Assembly (NCBI RefSeq): GCF_023016265.1
Contig: NZ_CP095412.1
Span: 1,116,001-1,180,000, forward strand
Source: Blastococcus sp. PRF04-17
GTDB lineage: Bacteria > Actinomycetota > Actinomycetes > Mycobacteriales > Geodermatophilaceae
Direction of reading: 5' to 3'
Length of the DNA stretch: 64,000 bases
Part shown: positions 40,514 through 49,703 of the stretch, piece after piece
Layout of the letters: the number at the start of each line of letters is the position of its first letter
Numbering within the stretch: the stretch's first letter is position 1
Made by a program: the position numbers and the translations under genes
The notes under the pieces: model-generated
What the model was told of the DNA's origin: nothing
The model's input: the letters and a program-made list of their open reading frames with translations, nothing else
The model's database searches: none

Positions 40514-41700
40514 GGCTCGACCACTCGCAGGTCGCGCGGGGACGCGGTCAGCCACTCGCAGCCCTCGGTCGTGACGACGACGGTGTCCTCGACCATGATC
40601 CCGCCCCAGCCGAGTTCGTAGTACGGCGTCTCGACGTTCACGGTCATGCCCTCCCGCAGGACGTCCCGGCTCGCCGGACCCACGCCGGGGGTCTCGTAGA
40701 TGTCGAGGCCGATGCCGTGGCCGCAGTGGTGCCGGCGGTAGGGCGTGATGCCTCCCGCCTCGACCGCGGCGACCGCGATCTCGAAGAGCTCGGCACCTCC
40801 CAGCCCGGGTGCGATGTTCCGGAGCTGCTGCTCCTCGCCGTCGAGGACGGCGGCGTAGCGGCGCGCGAGCGTCGCGTCCGGCTCACCGAGGACGGCGGTC
40901 CGCCCGACGTCGGACCAGTAGCCGTCCAGGACGCAGCCGACGTCGAAGCGGACGATGTCCCCCGCCTCCACCCTGCGTCCGGTCAGCGGAGCGTCGGCCA
41001 GGGCACTGCGCTCGCCGGTGGCCACCACGACGAACCTGGGTTCACCACCACCCGCCGCCATCGTCGCCGCGACCCGGGCGCCCAACTCGCGTTCGGTGAC
41101 GCCGGCGCGGAGTTCGGAGAGAGCGGCTTGGATGCCGGCCTCGGCCAGCTCGGCGGACCGGCGGAGCAGCTCCACCTCGCCGGGCAGCTTCGCGGAGCGG
41201 GCGGCTCCGGTCACCCTCCTGGCACCGCCGGACACCGACGCCGTGGGAAGGGTCGCGGCCGCGAGCTCACCGAGGTCGGCCTCCGCCAGGATCCGCCCCC
41301 GCGCCCCCGACCGCTGCAGCGCGTCGGCCACGGCCTCCGACAGGCCGGCGTAGCGCTCGGCGTGCGCCCAGCCGGGTGTGGGGCCCTCCGGTTCGTCGAA
41401 GAAGAAGCGGCCCCACCCGACGTAGCGGTCCGCGGGCAGCCCACCGGCGACCGCGGCCGGCCCGTCCGCCGCCGGACCGCACAACCACAGGTCGTCCTGG
41501 CCCACCAGCGCCACCAGCCCACCGCGACCGATGACGGCGTCGGAGACACTGCGATAGCCGCTGGCGTACAGGACGTCGGCGACCCCGGACACCACGAGCC
41601 AGTCGGCGTCGGCGTCGGCCATCACGGCGCGGAGTCGCGCCAGTCGCGCGTCCGCGAGCGCAGTCGGCCGGGTGACGGGAACGCCCGTGAGGGCGGTCAC
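40510..41700 (-). CDS. M24-family hydrolase (creatinase/Xaa-Pro peptidase fold)
   Basis: Pita-bread-fold hydrolase of 396 residues: N-terminal creatinase-type domain (1-165), then the catalytic half with metal ligands in VRFDVGCVLDGYWSDVGR, HCGHGIGLDIYE, NVETPYYELG and the final Glu in EDTVVVTTEG. All five metal ligands expected of a dinuclear site seem present. Family members cleave Xaa-Pro bonds, creatine or ectoine. It overlaps both neighbours by 4 nt, in an operon with a base-type permease, so a small C-N substrate is more likely than a peptide. Confidence 0.88.
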   Translation of the reverse strand: MTALTGVPVTRPTALADARLARLRAVMADADADWLVVSGVADVLYASGYRSVSDAVIGRGGLVALVGQDDLWLCGPAADGPAAVAGGLPADRYVGWGRFFFDEPEGPTPGWAHAERYAGLSEAVADALQRSGARGRILAEADLGELAAATLPTASVSGGARRVTGAARSAKLPGEVELLRRSAELAEAGIQAALSELRAGVTERELGARVAATMAAGGGEPRFVVVATGERSALADAPLTGRRVEAGDIVRFDVGCVLDGYWSDVGRTAVLGEPDATLARRYAAVLDGEEQQLRNIAPGLGGAELFEIAVAAVEAGGITPYRRHHCGHGIGLDIYETPGVGPASRDVLREGMTVNVETPYYELGWGGIMVEDTVVVTTEGCEWLTASPRDLRVVEP

Positions 41701-42740
41701 GCACCCACCGCCGCTGACGTCGGTGACGCGGCGAGTTCACGGCAGGGCTCGATGACCTCCTGGGCGAACAGGCGCATCGCTGCCAGCGTCTCGTCCACGG
41801 TGTTGCAGGCGAAGAGCAGGCCCGAGCACGTGTCGACCCCGGCGGCCGCGAGCTCGGCGACCCGCGCCCGCACCTGCTCAGGGGTCCCGATCAGGTTGCG
41901 CTCCGCGAAGGCCTCGGGGCGTCCCTTCAAGGTCGAGGACGCCAACGAGCGCAGGTGTGCGCAGACCTGGGACCGTTCGAACGTCGCCATCGCCTCCTCC
42001 TCGGAGCGCCCCAACGAGACCGCGAACTGCGGCGCGACCTCGAATCCGGCCGGGAGCTCGCGGCCGTTCTCGGCGGCGATCGTCCGGATCTCGGCGATCC
42101 CGTCCGCGAGCTCGGCGACGGTCAGGCAGGCGGGGAGCCAGCCCGAGGCGAACAGCGCCGCTCGTCGCCGGGAACCCGGCGCGTTGCCACCGGAGAGCAC
42201 CGGCAGCGGGGACTGGAGCGGCTTCGGGAAGCTCTCGACGTCCTCGAAGGACACCCACTTCCCCGCGTAGGACGCCCGCCGCTGGGTGAACAGCGCATCC
42301 AGGGCCTCGAGGGACTCCTGGGCGTGTTCCCCCCGGTTGAGCGCGACACCGGGCCAGCAGGCCTCGTACTCCTCCCGGTAGGCGCCGATCCCGACACCCA
42401 GCACCGCGCGCCCACCCGAGAGCTGGTCGAGGGTCGCCAGCTGCTTGGCCACCACCGCCGGGTGACGGAACGAGAGCACGAGGATGCAGGTGGCCAGCCT
42501 GATCCGCTCCGTCCTCGCGGCGACGAAGTTCAGGTAGCCGATCGGGTCGTAGAAGCGCGGCGGCTCCGCGAACTCCTCGCGCACGTACTGCTGGGTCGTG
42601 AGGTGGTCGTTGCCCCACACCGAGTCGAAGCCGAGCTCCTCCGCCGTCACGGCCAGCCGGACGGCCTGGTCCGGGCTCGCGAACGGGACGGGGTACATCA
42701 TCCCCTCGGTCGCGGTGGGGACGCCGAGTCCGAAGCGCAT
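41697..42740 (-). CDS. LLM-class flavin oxidoreductase B
   Basis: Second luciferase-like oxidoreductase of the operon, 347 residues, not a duplicate of the first. MRFGLGVPTATEG, GFDSVWGNDHL, RIRLATCILVLSFRHP, GRAVLGVGIGAYREE and PVLSGGNAPGSRRRAA fit the F420-dependent group. ATG 42740 follows GGGAGACAGCAC; the ribosome site is duplicated (GGAGACAGCA twice in tandem). It follows the NCS1 permease gene by 37 nt and overlaps the M24 gene by 4 nt. Confidence 0.9.
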   Translation of the reverse strand: MRFGLGVPTATEGMMYPVPFASPDQAVRLAVTAEELGFDSVWGNDHLTTQQYVREEFAEPPRFYDPIGYLNFVAARTERIRLATCILVLSFRHPAVVAKQLATLDQLSGGRAVLGVGIGAYREEYEACWPGVALNRGEHAQESLEALDALFTQRRASYAGKWVSFEDVESFPKPLQSPLPVLSGGNAPGSRRRAALFASGWLPACLTVAELADGIAEIRTIAAENGRELPAGFEVAPQFAVSLGRSEEEAMATFERSQVCAHLRSLASSTLKGRPEAFAERNLIGTPEQVRARVAELAAAGVDTCSGLLFACNTVDETLAAMRLFAQEVIEPCRELAASPTSAAVGA

Positions 42741-42777
42741 GTGCTGTCTCCCTGCTGTCTCCTGGTGGTCGCGGCGG

Positions 42778-44127
42778 TCAGGCGGTGGTGCCGACCCGGC
42801 CGCGGCTCTGCGTCCTGCCGGCGACGGTCTCCGCGATCACGTAGAGCACGGCACACAGGGCCAGACCGACCAGCGGCTTCAGCGGCGGCGCCCAGTAGTA
42901 CATGGTCACGGAGGTGATCACCCACGCGACCAGGGCGGACCACCGGACGACGGGTGCCGCGGCGAGCAAGGAGCCGGCCGGGCTGCGCAGGCCACCGAGC
43001 AGGAAGAAGTGCGCCAGCAGGATGCCGGCGAACGGCGGCGTCACGGTGCCGATGATCGAGAGGAACGAGAGGAAGTCCCCGGCGAACCCCCCGAAGGCCG
43101 TGATCAGGGCGATGCCGATGCCGACGAAGACCCAGATCTTCTTGTTGACGGTCCGTCCGAGCACCTTGCTCGCGTTCGTGAAGGCCAGCGAGGAGGAGTA
43201 GAGGTTGTTGTCGGTGGTCGTCCACAGGGCCAGCGCGAGGATCACCGTGGCCGGCACGAGCAGCCCCAGCTGGGTCATCACGATGACGAAGTTGGGGTTC
43301 CCCACGGCGCTGGAGGAGATCATGGCCACGGTCTCGAAGAAGCCTGCGCCCAGCACGTAGCCGCAGACCGCGCCGAGGGCGATGTGGGACGGTCGGCGCG
43401 CGTAGCGACCGATGTCGCTGGCCAGTGCCGCACCGGTGATCCACGTCGCGATGACGGCCGTGACGGCCACGTCGAAGCCGATGGGAGCGGCCGGTACGGC
43501 CTCGACGGCAGCGGAGAATCCGCCCTCGTCCCCTCCGATCCGGAAGAGGCTGTAGAGCGCGAAGACGAGCATCAGCGGGGCGGCGACGACCGAGAGCACG
43601 GCCAGGCCCTTGAACCCGAACACGGCGGTGATCGTGACCGCGACGGCGAACAGGATGACCCAGACGGTCCACGGGACGTCCGGGACCAGCCCGACCATGG
43701 CGGTGCCGAAGGCGTCCATGAGCACACCGATGAACCCCATCGCCAGGATGCCCAGGACGATCGACGGCACCGCGGAGCCGCGGACGCCGAAGATGATCCG
43801 GGACGCCAGATAGGTGGTCAGTCCGGTGCGGTAGCCGATGTAGCCGATGGCCCCACCGATGAGGGCCAGGATGGCGTTGCCCACGAGGATCGCCGTGAGG
43901 CCGGTCCCGAAGGTCGTCCCCGCACCGACGGCGCCACCGACGAGGAAGGAGCTGACGCTGATCGCCCAGCCCACCCAGACCGCGACCAGGGAGTAGAGCC
44001 CGCGCCGCCGGTCCGTGGGCACGGGGTCCAGCGCGTAGTCGTGCTGGAGACTGACCCTGGTGTCGGACTCCGTGGAGGCGGTCCGCTGGGGCGCCTCCAG
44101 GCTGTCCTCGGTGTTGTGGGAAGTCAC
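42778..44127 (-). CDS. NCS1-family nucleobase/cation symporter (CodB-like)
   Basis: Imports purines, pyrimidines, hydantoins or related rings by cation symport. The 449-residue protein has about 12 hydrophobic segments, with the family's WVGWAISVSSFLVGG helix 1, IGYIGYRTGLTTYLASR, ASDIGRYARRP (substrate-site region of helix 6) and WTTTDNNLYSSSLA. GTG 44127 has AGGAG eight bases upstream. It leads the operon with the LLM, M24, threonine-synthase-like and second LLM genes, and is divergent from the PucR-type regulator, so the imported ring compound is probably their substrate. Confidence 0.92.
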   Translation of the reverse strand: MTSHNTEDSLEAPQRTASTESDTRVSLQHDYALDPVPTDRRRGLYSLVAVWVGWAISVSSFLVGGAVGAGTTFGTGLTAILVGNAILALIGGAIGYIGYRTGLTTYLASRIIFGVRGSAVPSIVLGILAMGFIGVLMDAFGTAMVGLVPDVPWTVWVILFAVAVTITAVFGFKGLAVLSVVAAPLMLVFALYSLFRIGGDEGGFSAAVEAVPAAPIGFDVAVTAVIATWITGAALASDIGRYARRPSHIALGAVCGYVLGAGFFETVAMISSSAVGNPNFVIVMTQLGLLVPATVILALALWTTTDNNLYSSSLAFTNASKVLGRTVNKKIWVFVGIGIALITAFGGFAGDFLSFLSIIGTVTPPFAGILLAHFFLLGGLRSPAGSLLAAAPVVRWSALVAWVITSVTMYYWAPPLKPLVGLALCAVLYVIAETVAGRTQSRGRVGTTA

Positions 44128-44223
44128 AGGACACGCTCCTGGAAAGAGGCGATAGGGGTCGGCGTTGCCGTTGCGACAGCGTGGCACTCGACCTGATGAG
44201 GGACTACCTGCCCGGCGAACAAC

Positions 44224-45480
44224 GTGACAGGCTGGCAACTTGTGTCGGAACCACAAATTGTTCAGGCGCTGGGTCGGCAACGTCAGCACATGGTCTCCGA
44301 GGTCGTCTCGGCGGTCTGGGAGCAGCTGCCCGGCTACTCGACCGATCGCCTCGAGCGCACCGATCTGGAGCGGTTCGTCGCCTGGCACGTCGACCTGATC
44401 ATCACGCTCATGTCGGCCGGACGGGCACCGACGGAGGAGGAGGTGGCGCGCGCCCGCGACCTGGGGTACAGCCGGGCCCTGCAGGGAGTCCCGGTGGAGT
44501 CGGTGATGCAGTCCTTCCGGCTGGCCGAGCAGGCGGTGCTGCGGACGCTCCTCCGCAGCGCGACAGGGTCGGACCCCGCGGCCCTGGGCCGCGCCGTCGA
44601 GGCGCTCGTGTGTTCGTTCAACGCTCTCATCGCCGGCAGTACGGCGTCCTACCGGGCGGCGCAGGAGCAGGTCGCGGTGCACTACGAGCAGCTGGAGCGG
44701 GACATGGTCGCCGACCTGGCGACCGGCGGCGAGGTCGCGGCGGTCGACTCCCGCGCGCGACTGCTCGGCTCCGACCCGGACGCGCCGCACATCGCGGTCG
44801 TCCTGCGCTCCGGCGGCTCCCCCGAGTCCACCGACCGCGCCCGTCGCCAGCTGCTGGCGGCACTGGCACCCGGAGCGGCCGGGCGGATCCTGCACGGGGC
44901 GGTCGGTGGCGTCGTACTCCTGCTGCTGCCGGTGGCGGCAGGGGCCCGGACCGGGACCGGGTCCATCGAGGCGTCGGTCCGGCGAGCCACCCAGGGCAGC
45001 CCTGTCTTCCGCAACGTCGTCTGCGGCATCGGCAGCGTCGCCGGCCGGCTCGCCGCCGTCGGCGAATCGTGCCGGCAGGCGCTGGTCGCCGCGAAGGTGA
45101 CCGAAACGCTCGGGCACGTCGGCGACGGGGGGACCGGTCGCGTCGCGGCCTACGACGACGTCCTGCTGGAGGTGGCGCTGCTGTCCGACCACGGGGTGGC
45201 CGAGCGCATGGTGCAGCGGTGGCTGGGCCCGATCATGGATCAGCCGCACCTGCTGACCACGCTACGGACCTTTCTGGAGTCCGACCTCTCCCAGATCCGG
45301 ACCGCGGCCGCGCTCGTGGTCCACCCCAACACGGTGGCCTACCGGCTCGGCCGCATCAGGGAGCTCACCGGCCGCGACGCCCGTCAGGTGGGACCGGCCT
45401 TCGAACTGCTGGCCGCGTTGCGAGCGCTGGACCTGATGAGAGCCGGGGCCGCAGGACGTGCAGGCGGGCTGAGCGGCTGA
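44224..45480 (+). CDS. PucR/CdaR-type transcriptional regulator
   Basis: The 418-residue protein has an N-terminal helical sensor-like domain (RsbR-like, about 1-160), a GGDEF-like middle part and the C-terminal PucR HTH: LSQIRTAAALVVHPNTVAYRLGRIRELTG. Such regulators often activate purine or amine degradation genes. GTG 44224 is the longest start. Alternatives are GTG 44242 and ATG 44290, made plausible by a good inverted repeat at 44236-44260 that would otherwise lie inside the coding sequence. Divergent from the NCS1 operon, which it presumably controls. Confidence 0.9.
   Translation: MTGWQLVSEPQIVQALGRQRQHMVSEVVSAVWEQLPGYSTDRLERTDLERFVAWHVDLIITLMSAGRAPTEEEVARARDLGYSRALQGVPVESVMQSFRLAEQAVLRTLLRSATGSDPAALGRAVEALVCSFNALIAGSTASYRAAQEQVAVHYEQLERDMVADLATGGEVAAVDSRARLLGSDPDAPHIAVVLRSGGSPESTDRARRQLLAALAPGAAGRILHGAVGGVVLLLLPVAAGARTGTGSIEASVRRATQGSPVFRNVVCGIGSVAGRLAAVGESCRQALVAAKVTETLGHVGDGGTGRVAAYDDVLLEVALLSDHGVAERMVQRWLGPIMDQPHLLTTLRTFLESDLSQIRTAAALVVHPNTVAYRLGRIRELTGRDARQVGPAFELLAALRALDLMRAGAAGRAGGLSG
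44236..44260. promoter_or_regulatory. inverted repeat at the PucR gene start
   Basis: CAACTTGTG-N7-CACAAATTG forms 9-bp arms with one mismatch, overlapping the first codons of the longest PucR reading frame and 109-133 nt before the NCS1 permease start. It is the most AT-rich palindrome in this area and a good operator candidate. If real, translation probably begins downstream of it. Confidence 0.45.
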
Positions 45481-45537
45481 GGCCCGGGCATGCCGCAACC
45501 ACCCCCTGGGGGCGCGGGTCGCCCGCGGAGCCGGCCC

Positions 45538-45714
45538 TCAGACCAGGCGGAGGAGGCCCGCGACACTGGCCAGCAGGGCGGCGATCAGGAGGATCCCCGC
45601 CAGTGCCACCTGCGGGCCGCCGCGGTCGGGCTCGTCCTCGTCGGTCCGCCAGACGCTCCAGGCACCGCCGAGCAGGAAGCCGCCGACCAGCAGCAGGACG
45701 AGACCGAACGTCAC
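45538..45714 (-). CDS. small two-helix membrane protein downstream of hisB
   Basis: Short gene of 58 residues with no assigned function. The translation starts MTFGLVLLLVGGFLLGGAW, a first membrane helix, then an acidic loop SVWRTDEDEPDRGG, a second helix VALAGILLIAALLASVAGLL and stop. GTG 45714 is 25 nt after the hisB stop with no clear Shine-Dalgarno, so translation may be coupled. A short membrane gene at this position in the his operon suggests an old association. It is convergent with the PucR-type gene. Confidence 0.7.
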   Translation of the reverse strand: MTFGLVLLLVGGFLLGGAWSVWRTDEDEPDRGGPQVALAGILLIAALLASVAGLLRLV

Positions 45715-45739
45715 GGGCGAGGCACCGAAGCGAATGTCA

Positions 45740-46336
45740 CTACAGGGCGCCCTTGGTGGAGGGGACGTCGGTGACCCGCGGGTCGATCGCCACGGCCTGC
45801 CGCAGCGCCCGGGCCAGGGCCTTGAACTGGCCCTCGACGATGTGGTGGGCGTCCCGGCCCGCGTACAGCACGCGGACGTGCAGGCTGATGCGGGCGTTGA
45901 ACGCGAAGGACTCGAGTACGTGCCTGGTGAGGCTGGTCGGGTAGTCCGGCCCGATCATCGGCGTCATGTTCTCGGGTTCGGCATGCACGAAGTACGGCCG
46001 GCCGGACAGGTCCACCGCCGCCTGGGCCAGCACCTCGTCCATCGGGATCGTCGCGTCCCCGTAGCGGGTGATCCCCCGCTTGTCGCCCAGCGCCTCCGCG
46101 AACGCCTGGCCCAGTGCGATCGCGACGTCCTCCACGGTGTGGTGGGCGTCGATGTGCAGGTCGCCCTCGGCCTGCACCGAGATGTCGATGCCGCTGTGCT
46201 TGGCCAGCGCCGTGAGCATGTGGTCGTAGAAGCCCACGCCCGTGCTGATCGCGCCGGCGCCGGTGCCGTCGAGGTCGAGTTCGACGACCAGCTTGGTCTC
46301 GTTGGTCGCCCGCTCGACGCGTGCTGTGCGGCTCAT
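45740..46336 (-). CDS. hisB: imidazoleglycerol-phosphate dehydratase
   Basis: Removes water from imidazoleglycerol phosphate using a di-manganese site. The 198-residue single-domain form (no phosphatase fusion) has the His-rich repeats [38 protein letters not shown] and [20 protein letters not shown] 46336 overlaps the hisC stop by 4 nt. This is the last enzyme of the hisDCB unit; the usual next gene, hisH, is 7.5 kb further on beyond block 1. Confidence 0.98.
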   Translation of the reverse strand: MSRTARVERATNETKLVVELDLDGTGAGAISTGVGFYDHMLTALAKHSGIDISVQAEGDLHIDAHHTVEDVAIALGQAFAEALGDKRGITRYGDATIPMDEVLAQAAVDLSGRPYFVHAEPENMTPMIGPDYPTSLTRHVLESFAFNARISLHVRVLYAGRDAHHIVEGQFKALARALRQAVAIDPRVTDVPSTKGAL

Positions 46337-47469
46337 GGCGCCGATTCTCCCTCATCGGCCGAGGTCTCCCGCACGACCTCCCCCAGCGCGGTGAGGAAGG
46401 CGTCGGTCTCCTGCGCGGTCCCCGCCGTCACGCGCAGCCACCCGGGCAGCCCCACGTCCCGGACGAGGACGTCGTGGTCGAGCAGCGCCTTCCAGACCGA
46501 CGGCGCATCGGCGAAGCCGCCGAACAGCACGAAGTTCGCGTCGCTCGGCACACTGGTGAGCCCCAGCCCGGGCAGGGCGGCGACGATGCGGTCGCGTTGG
46601 GCCTTGACCGCGTCGACGGTGGCCAGCAGGGCGTCGGTGTGCGCGAGCGCGGTCCGCGCCGCCGCCTGGGTGAGCGAGCTCAGGTGGTACGGCAGCCGGA
46701 CCAGCTGCAGGGCGTCCACCACCGCCGCATCGGCCGCGAGGTAGCCCAGCCGCAGCCCGGCCATGCCGAAGGCCTTGCTCATGGTCCGGCTGACGATCAG
46801 CCGCGGACGGCCGGGCAGCAGGGTGAGCGCCGACGGCGTCCCGGCGCGCGCGAACTCCGCGTAGGCCTCGTCGACCACCACCACGCCGGTGGTGGCGTCG
46901 TAGATGTCGGTGATCGTCGAGAGCGCGACCGCCGTGCCGGTCGGGTTGTTGGGGCTGGTCACGAAGACGACGTCGGGGCGCACCTCGCGCACCTGGGCGA
47001 CCGCCGCGGCGGGGTCGATGGTGAAGTCCTCGCGCCGGTGCCCGTCGACCCACCCGGTGCCGGTGCCGGCCGAGATGATCGGGTGCATCGAGTACGACGG
47101 CGTGAAGCCCAGGGCCGTGCGACCTCCGCCGCCGAAGGCCTGCAGGATCTGCTGCAGCACCTCGTTGGAGCCGTTGGCCGCCCACACCTGCGTGGCCCTG
47201 ATGTGCTCCCGGCTGCTGCGGGAGAGGTACGCGGCCAGCTCGGTGCGCAGCGCCGTCGCATCGCGGTCGGGGTAGCGGTTGAGGTCGACCGCGGCGTGCC
47301 CGAGGGCGGCGCCGAGGTCGGCGAGCAGTTCTGCCGGCAGCGGGTGCGGGTTCTCGTTCGTGTTCAGCCGGTGCCTCGCCGGCACCTGCGGGGCGCCGTA
47401 GGGCGAGCGACCACGCAGCTCCGGCCGCAGCGGGAGCCCTGCGCTGCCCTCCGGTGGCACCGTGCCCAT
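46333..47469 (-). CDS. hisC: histidinol-phosphate aminotransferase
   Basis: PLP aminotransferase of 378 residues making histidinol phosphate. [11 protein letters not shown] at the start, [22 protein letters not shown], the TSPNNPTGT loop, VVDEAYAEF and the PLP lysine in [16 protein letters not shown], then the C-terminal [16 protein letters not shown] (substrate Arg). ATG 47469 shares one base with the hisD stop (TGATG), and its stop overlaps hisB by 4 nt. Confidence 0.97.
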   Translation of the reverse strand: MGTVPPEGSAGLPLRPELRGRSPYGAPQVPARHRLNTNENPHPLPAELLADLGAALGHAAVDLNRYPDRDATALRTELAAYLSRSSREHIRATQVWAANGSNEVLQQILQAFGGGGRTALGFTPSYSMHPIISAGTGTGWVDGHRREDFTIDPAAAVAQVREVRPDVVFVTSPNNPTGTAVALSTITDIYDATTGVVVVDEAYAEFARAGTPSALTLLPGRPRLIVSRTMSKAFGMAGLRLGYLAADAAVVDALQLVRLPYHLSSLTQAAARTALAHTDALLATVDAVKAQRDRIVAALPGLGLTSVPSDANFVLFGGFADAPSVWKALLDHDVLVRDVGLPGWLRVTAGTAQETDAFLTALGEVVRETSADEGESAP

Positions 47470-48773
47470 CAGCCGGTCTGCCGGATGCGCACCGCGGCGG
47501 CGTGGGCCGGCAGGTCCTCCGCGCCGGCCAGCGCGTCGATGTGCCCGGCGACCTGGGCCAGGGCCTGCTGGTCGTACTCCACGACGTGGATGCCGCGCAG
47601 GAACGACTGCACCGACAGGCCGCTGGAGAACCGGGCGCAGCCGCCGGTGGGCAGCACGTGGTTGGAGCCCGCGCAGTAGTCGCCCAGCGACACCGGCGAC
47701 CACGCGCCGACGAAGACGGCTCCCGCGTTGCGCACGCGCGCGGCCACCTCGCGGGCGTTCCTCGTCTGGATCTCCAGGTGCTCCGCGGCGTAGGCGTCGA
47801 CCACCCGCAGGCCGGCGTCGAGGTCGTCGACGAGGACGACGCCGGATTGCGTGCCGTCCAGCGCGGTGGTGATCCGGTCGGAGTGCTTGGTCGCGGCCAC
47901 CTGTCCGGGCACCAGCGAGACGACGGCGTCGGCCAGCGCCTCGCTCGGCGTCACGAGCACCGCACCGGCGAGCGGGTCGTGCTCGGCCTGGCTGATCAGG
48001 TCGGCCGCGACGTGCGCCGGATCGGCGCTGTCGTCGGCCAGGATCGCGACCTCGGTCGGGCCGGCTTCGGAGTCGATACCGATCAGCCCGCGCAGCAGCC
48101 GCTTCGCGGCGGTGACGTACACGTTGCCCGGACCGGTGACCATGTCCACCGGCTCGCAGGACCCCGCCCCGTAGCCGAACGTCGCCACCGCCTGCGCGCC
48201 GCCGACGGCGTAGACCTCGGTGATGCCGAGCAGGGCGCAGGCGGCCAGCACCCCGGGATCGGGCAGCCCGCTGTGGTCGCGCTGCGGCGGCGACGCGACG
48301 GCGATCGACTCCACGCCCGCGATCTGCGCCGGGACGACGTTCATGACCACGCTGGACAGCAGCGGGGCGAGGCCACCGGGCACGTAGAGCCCGACGCGCC
48401 GGACCGGGACCCAGCGCTCGGTGACGGTGCCACCCGGCACGACCTCGGTGGTGACGTCGGAGCGACGCTGGTCTGCGTGCACGGCCCGTACGCGGAGGAT
48501 GGCCTCCTCCAGCGCGGCGCGCAGCGCCGGGTCGCACTGGAGGAGGGCGCGGTCGAGGGCCTCTGCCGGCACGGCGAAGTCGGCGGCGTCCACGCCGTCG
48601 AGGCGGGCGGTGATCTCGCGGACCGCTTGTGCGCCGCGGATGCGCACGTCCTCGCACAACGGGCGCACGGTGGCCATGACCGAGTCGATGTCGGTCGCCG
48701 CCCGGGGCAGCAACCCGGCGAGCTCCCGTTGTGCCGGCAGCGCGGATCCACGCAGGTCGATGCGTGCGAGCAC
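47469..48773 (-). CDS. hisD: histidinol dehydrogenase
   Basis: Carries out the two final NAD-dependent oxidations to histidine, with zinc. The 434-residue protein has [58 protein letters not shown] (zinc and base residues), EHLEIQT and [22 protein letters not shown] 48773 follows GGAGGCAACCC. First gene of the hisDCB operon; a TACGCT -10 at 48814-48819 would give a short leader of about 30 nt. Confidence 0.97.
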   Translation of the reverse strand: MLARIDLRGSALPAQRELAGLLPRAATDIDSVMATVRPLCEDVRIRGAQAVREITARLDGVDAADFAVPAEALDRALLQCDPALRAALEEAILRVRAVHADQRRSDVTTEVVPGGTVTERWVPVRRVGLYVPGGLAPLLSSVVMNVVPAQIAGVESIAVASPPQRDHSGLPDPGVLAACALLGITEVYAVGGAQAVATFGYGAGSCEPVDMVTGPGNVYVTAAKRLLRGLIGIDSEAGPTEVAILADDSADPAHVAADLISQAEHDPLAGAVLVTPSEALADAVVSLVPGQVAATKHSDRITTALDGTQSGVVLVDDLDAGLRVVDAYAAEHLEIQTRNAREVAARVRNAGAVFVGAWSPVSLGDYCAGSNHVLPTGGCARFSSGLSVQSFLRGIHVVEYDQQALAQVAGHIDALAGAEDLPAHAAAVRIRQTG

Positions 48774-48813
48774 GGGTTGCCTCCGGGTGGTGCGCGGGTG
48801 CTACGGGCTCTCC

Positions 48814-48819
48814 AGCGTA
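48814..48819 (-). promoter_or_regulatory. -10 box of the hisDCB promoter
   Basis: TACGCT on the minus strand, 40 nt before GTG 48773, lies in the 78-bp gap shared with the divergent LON-domain gene. The predicted leader carries the hisD Shine-Dalgarno but no His-codon-rich leader peptide. Confidence 0.45.
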
Positions 48820-48839
48820 GCCAGCGCCCGGCGAGGATC

Positions 48840-48845
48840 TACGCT
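48840..48845 (+). promoter_or_regulatory. -10 box of leaderless LON-domain gene promoter
   Basis: TACGCT on the plus strand ends 6 nt before GTG 48852. It is the same hexamer as the hisD box on the other strand, 20 bp apart. Confidence 0.55.
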
Positions 48846-48851
48846 GCCAGG

Positions 48852-49703
48852 GTGGGCGAGCTCATTCCCTTGTTCCCGCTCGGCACGCCGCTGTTTCCCG
48901 GCGTCGTCCTGCCCCTGCAGATCTTCGAGCCCCGGTACCGGCGGCTGATGCACGACCTGCTGGACCACCCCGAGGCCGGCGACCGGCGGTTCTTCGGCGT
49001 GGTCGCGATCCGCCAGGGGTGGGAGGTCGAGGCGGTCGCGCCGACCGAGGCGCTCTACGACGTCGGCTGCGCGGCCCGCGTGCAGGCGGTGCGACCGCAG
49101 GGTGACGGCGGCTTCCGGATCGTGACCGTCGGCGGGGAACGGTTCCGGCTGCTCGACGTCGTCGTCGGCGAGGACCCGCCCTATCTCCAGGGTGAGGTCG
49201 AGTGGCTGGGCGACGAGGAGGCGGCCGAGGAGGCCGCCGGCAACACCGACGGGCTGCAGGTGCCCGGCATACCCGGCTCGCCGACGGAGATCTGCGACGA
49301 GCAGCTGGACCGGGTGGTCGCCTCGGTCGCGCGCGGGTCGATGGCAGTCCTCTCCCGGGGCGTCCGCAGCGCGTTCGTCCGCTACGTCGCCGAGGTGGCC
49401 GCGCTCAACGCCGGCGGCCGGTCGGAGGAGGACGGCGGGGAGGATGCCGAACCGGTCATCGACGCCGAGACGACCGTCCTGCTCGACGCGGTCGGCGGAG
49501 ATCCGACGGCGCTGTCCTATCTCGTGGCCTCGACGGCCCTGCTCACCACCGAGGACCGCCAGGCGCTGCTCGCGGAGTCGGCCACCCGACGGCGGTTGGC
49601 GATGGAGTCCCGGCTGCTGCGCCGCGAGCTCACCCTGCTCAAGTCGCTCGGGGCGGTGCCCGCGCCGCTGCAGCAGTTCGCGACCCCGATGACGGTCAAC
49701 TAG
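48852..49703 (+). CDS. LON substrate-binding-domain protein
   Basis: Stand-alone N-terminal domain of Lon protease, without ATPase or peptidase; role unknown, perhaps protein-substrate recognition. The 283 residues begin [31 protein letters not shown], the domain signature, and end in helices ([24 protein letters not shown]). A Glu/Gly-rich stretch lies in the middle. GTG 48852 is placed by homology and by the leaderless -10 box. It is divergent from hisD, and its 3' end overlaps the convergent DUF2567 gene by 8 nt. Confidence 0.9.
   Translation: MGELIPLFPLGTPLFPGVVLPLQIFEPRYRRLMHDLLDHPEAGDRRFFGVVAIRQGWEVEAVAPTEALYDVGCAARVQAVRPQGDGGFRIVTVGGERFRLLDVVVGEDPPYLQGEVEWLGDEEAAEEAAGNTDGLQVPGIPGSPTEICDEQLDRVVASVARGSMAVLSRGVRSAFVRYVAEVAALNAGGRSEEDGGEDAEPVIDAETTVLLDAVGGDPTALSYLVASTALLTTEDRQALLAESATRRRLAMESRLLRRELTLLKSLGAVPAPLQQFATPMTVN

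Noticed and set aside
44128-44223. Riboswitch (for example TPP) before the NCS1 permease
   Set aside because: The leader is under 100 nt and shows no conserved riboswitch core; a normal Shine-Dalgarno is present.
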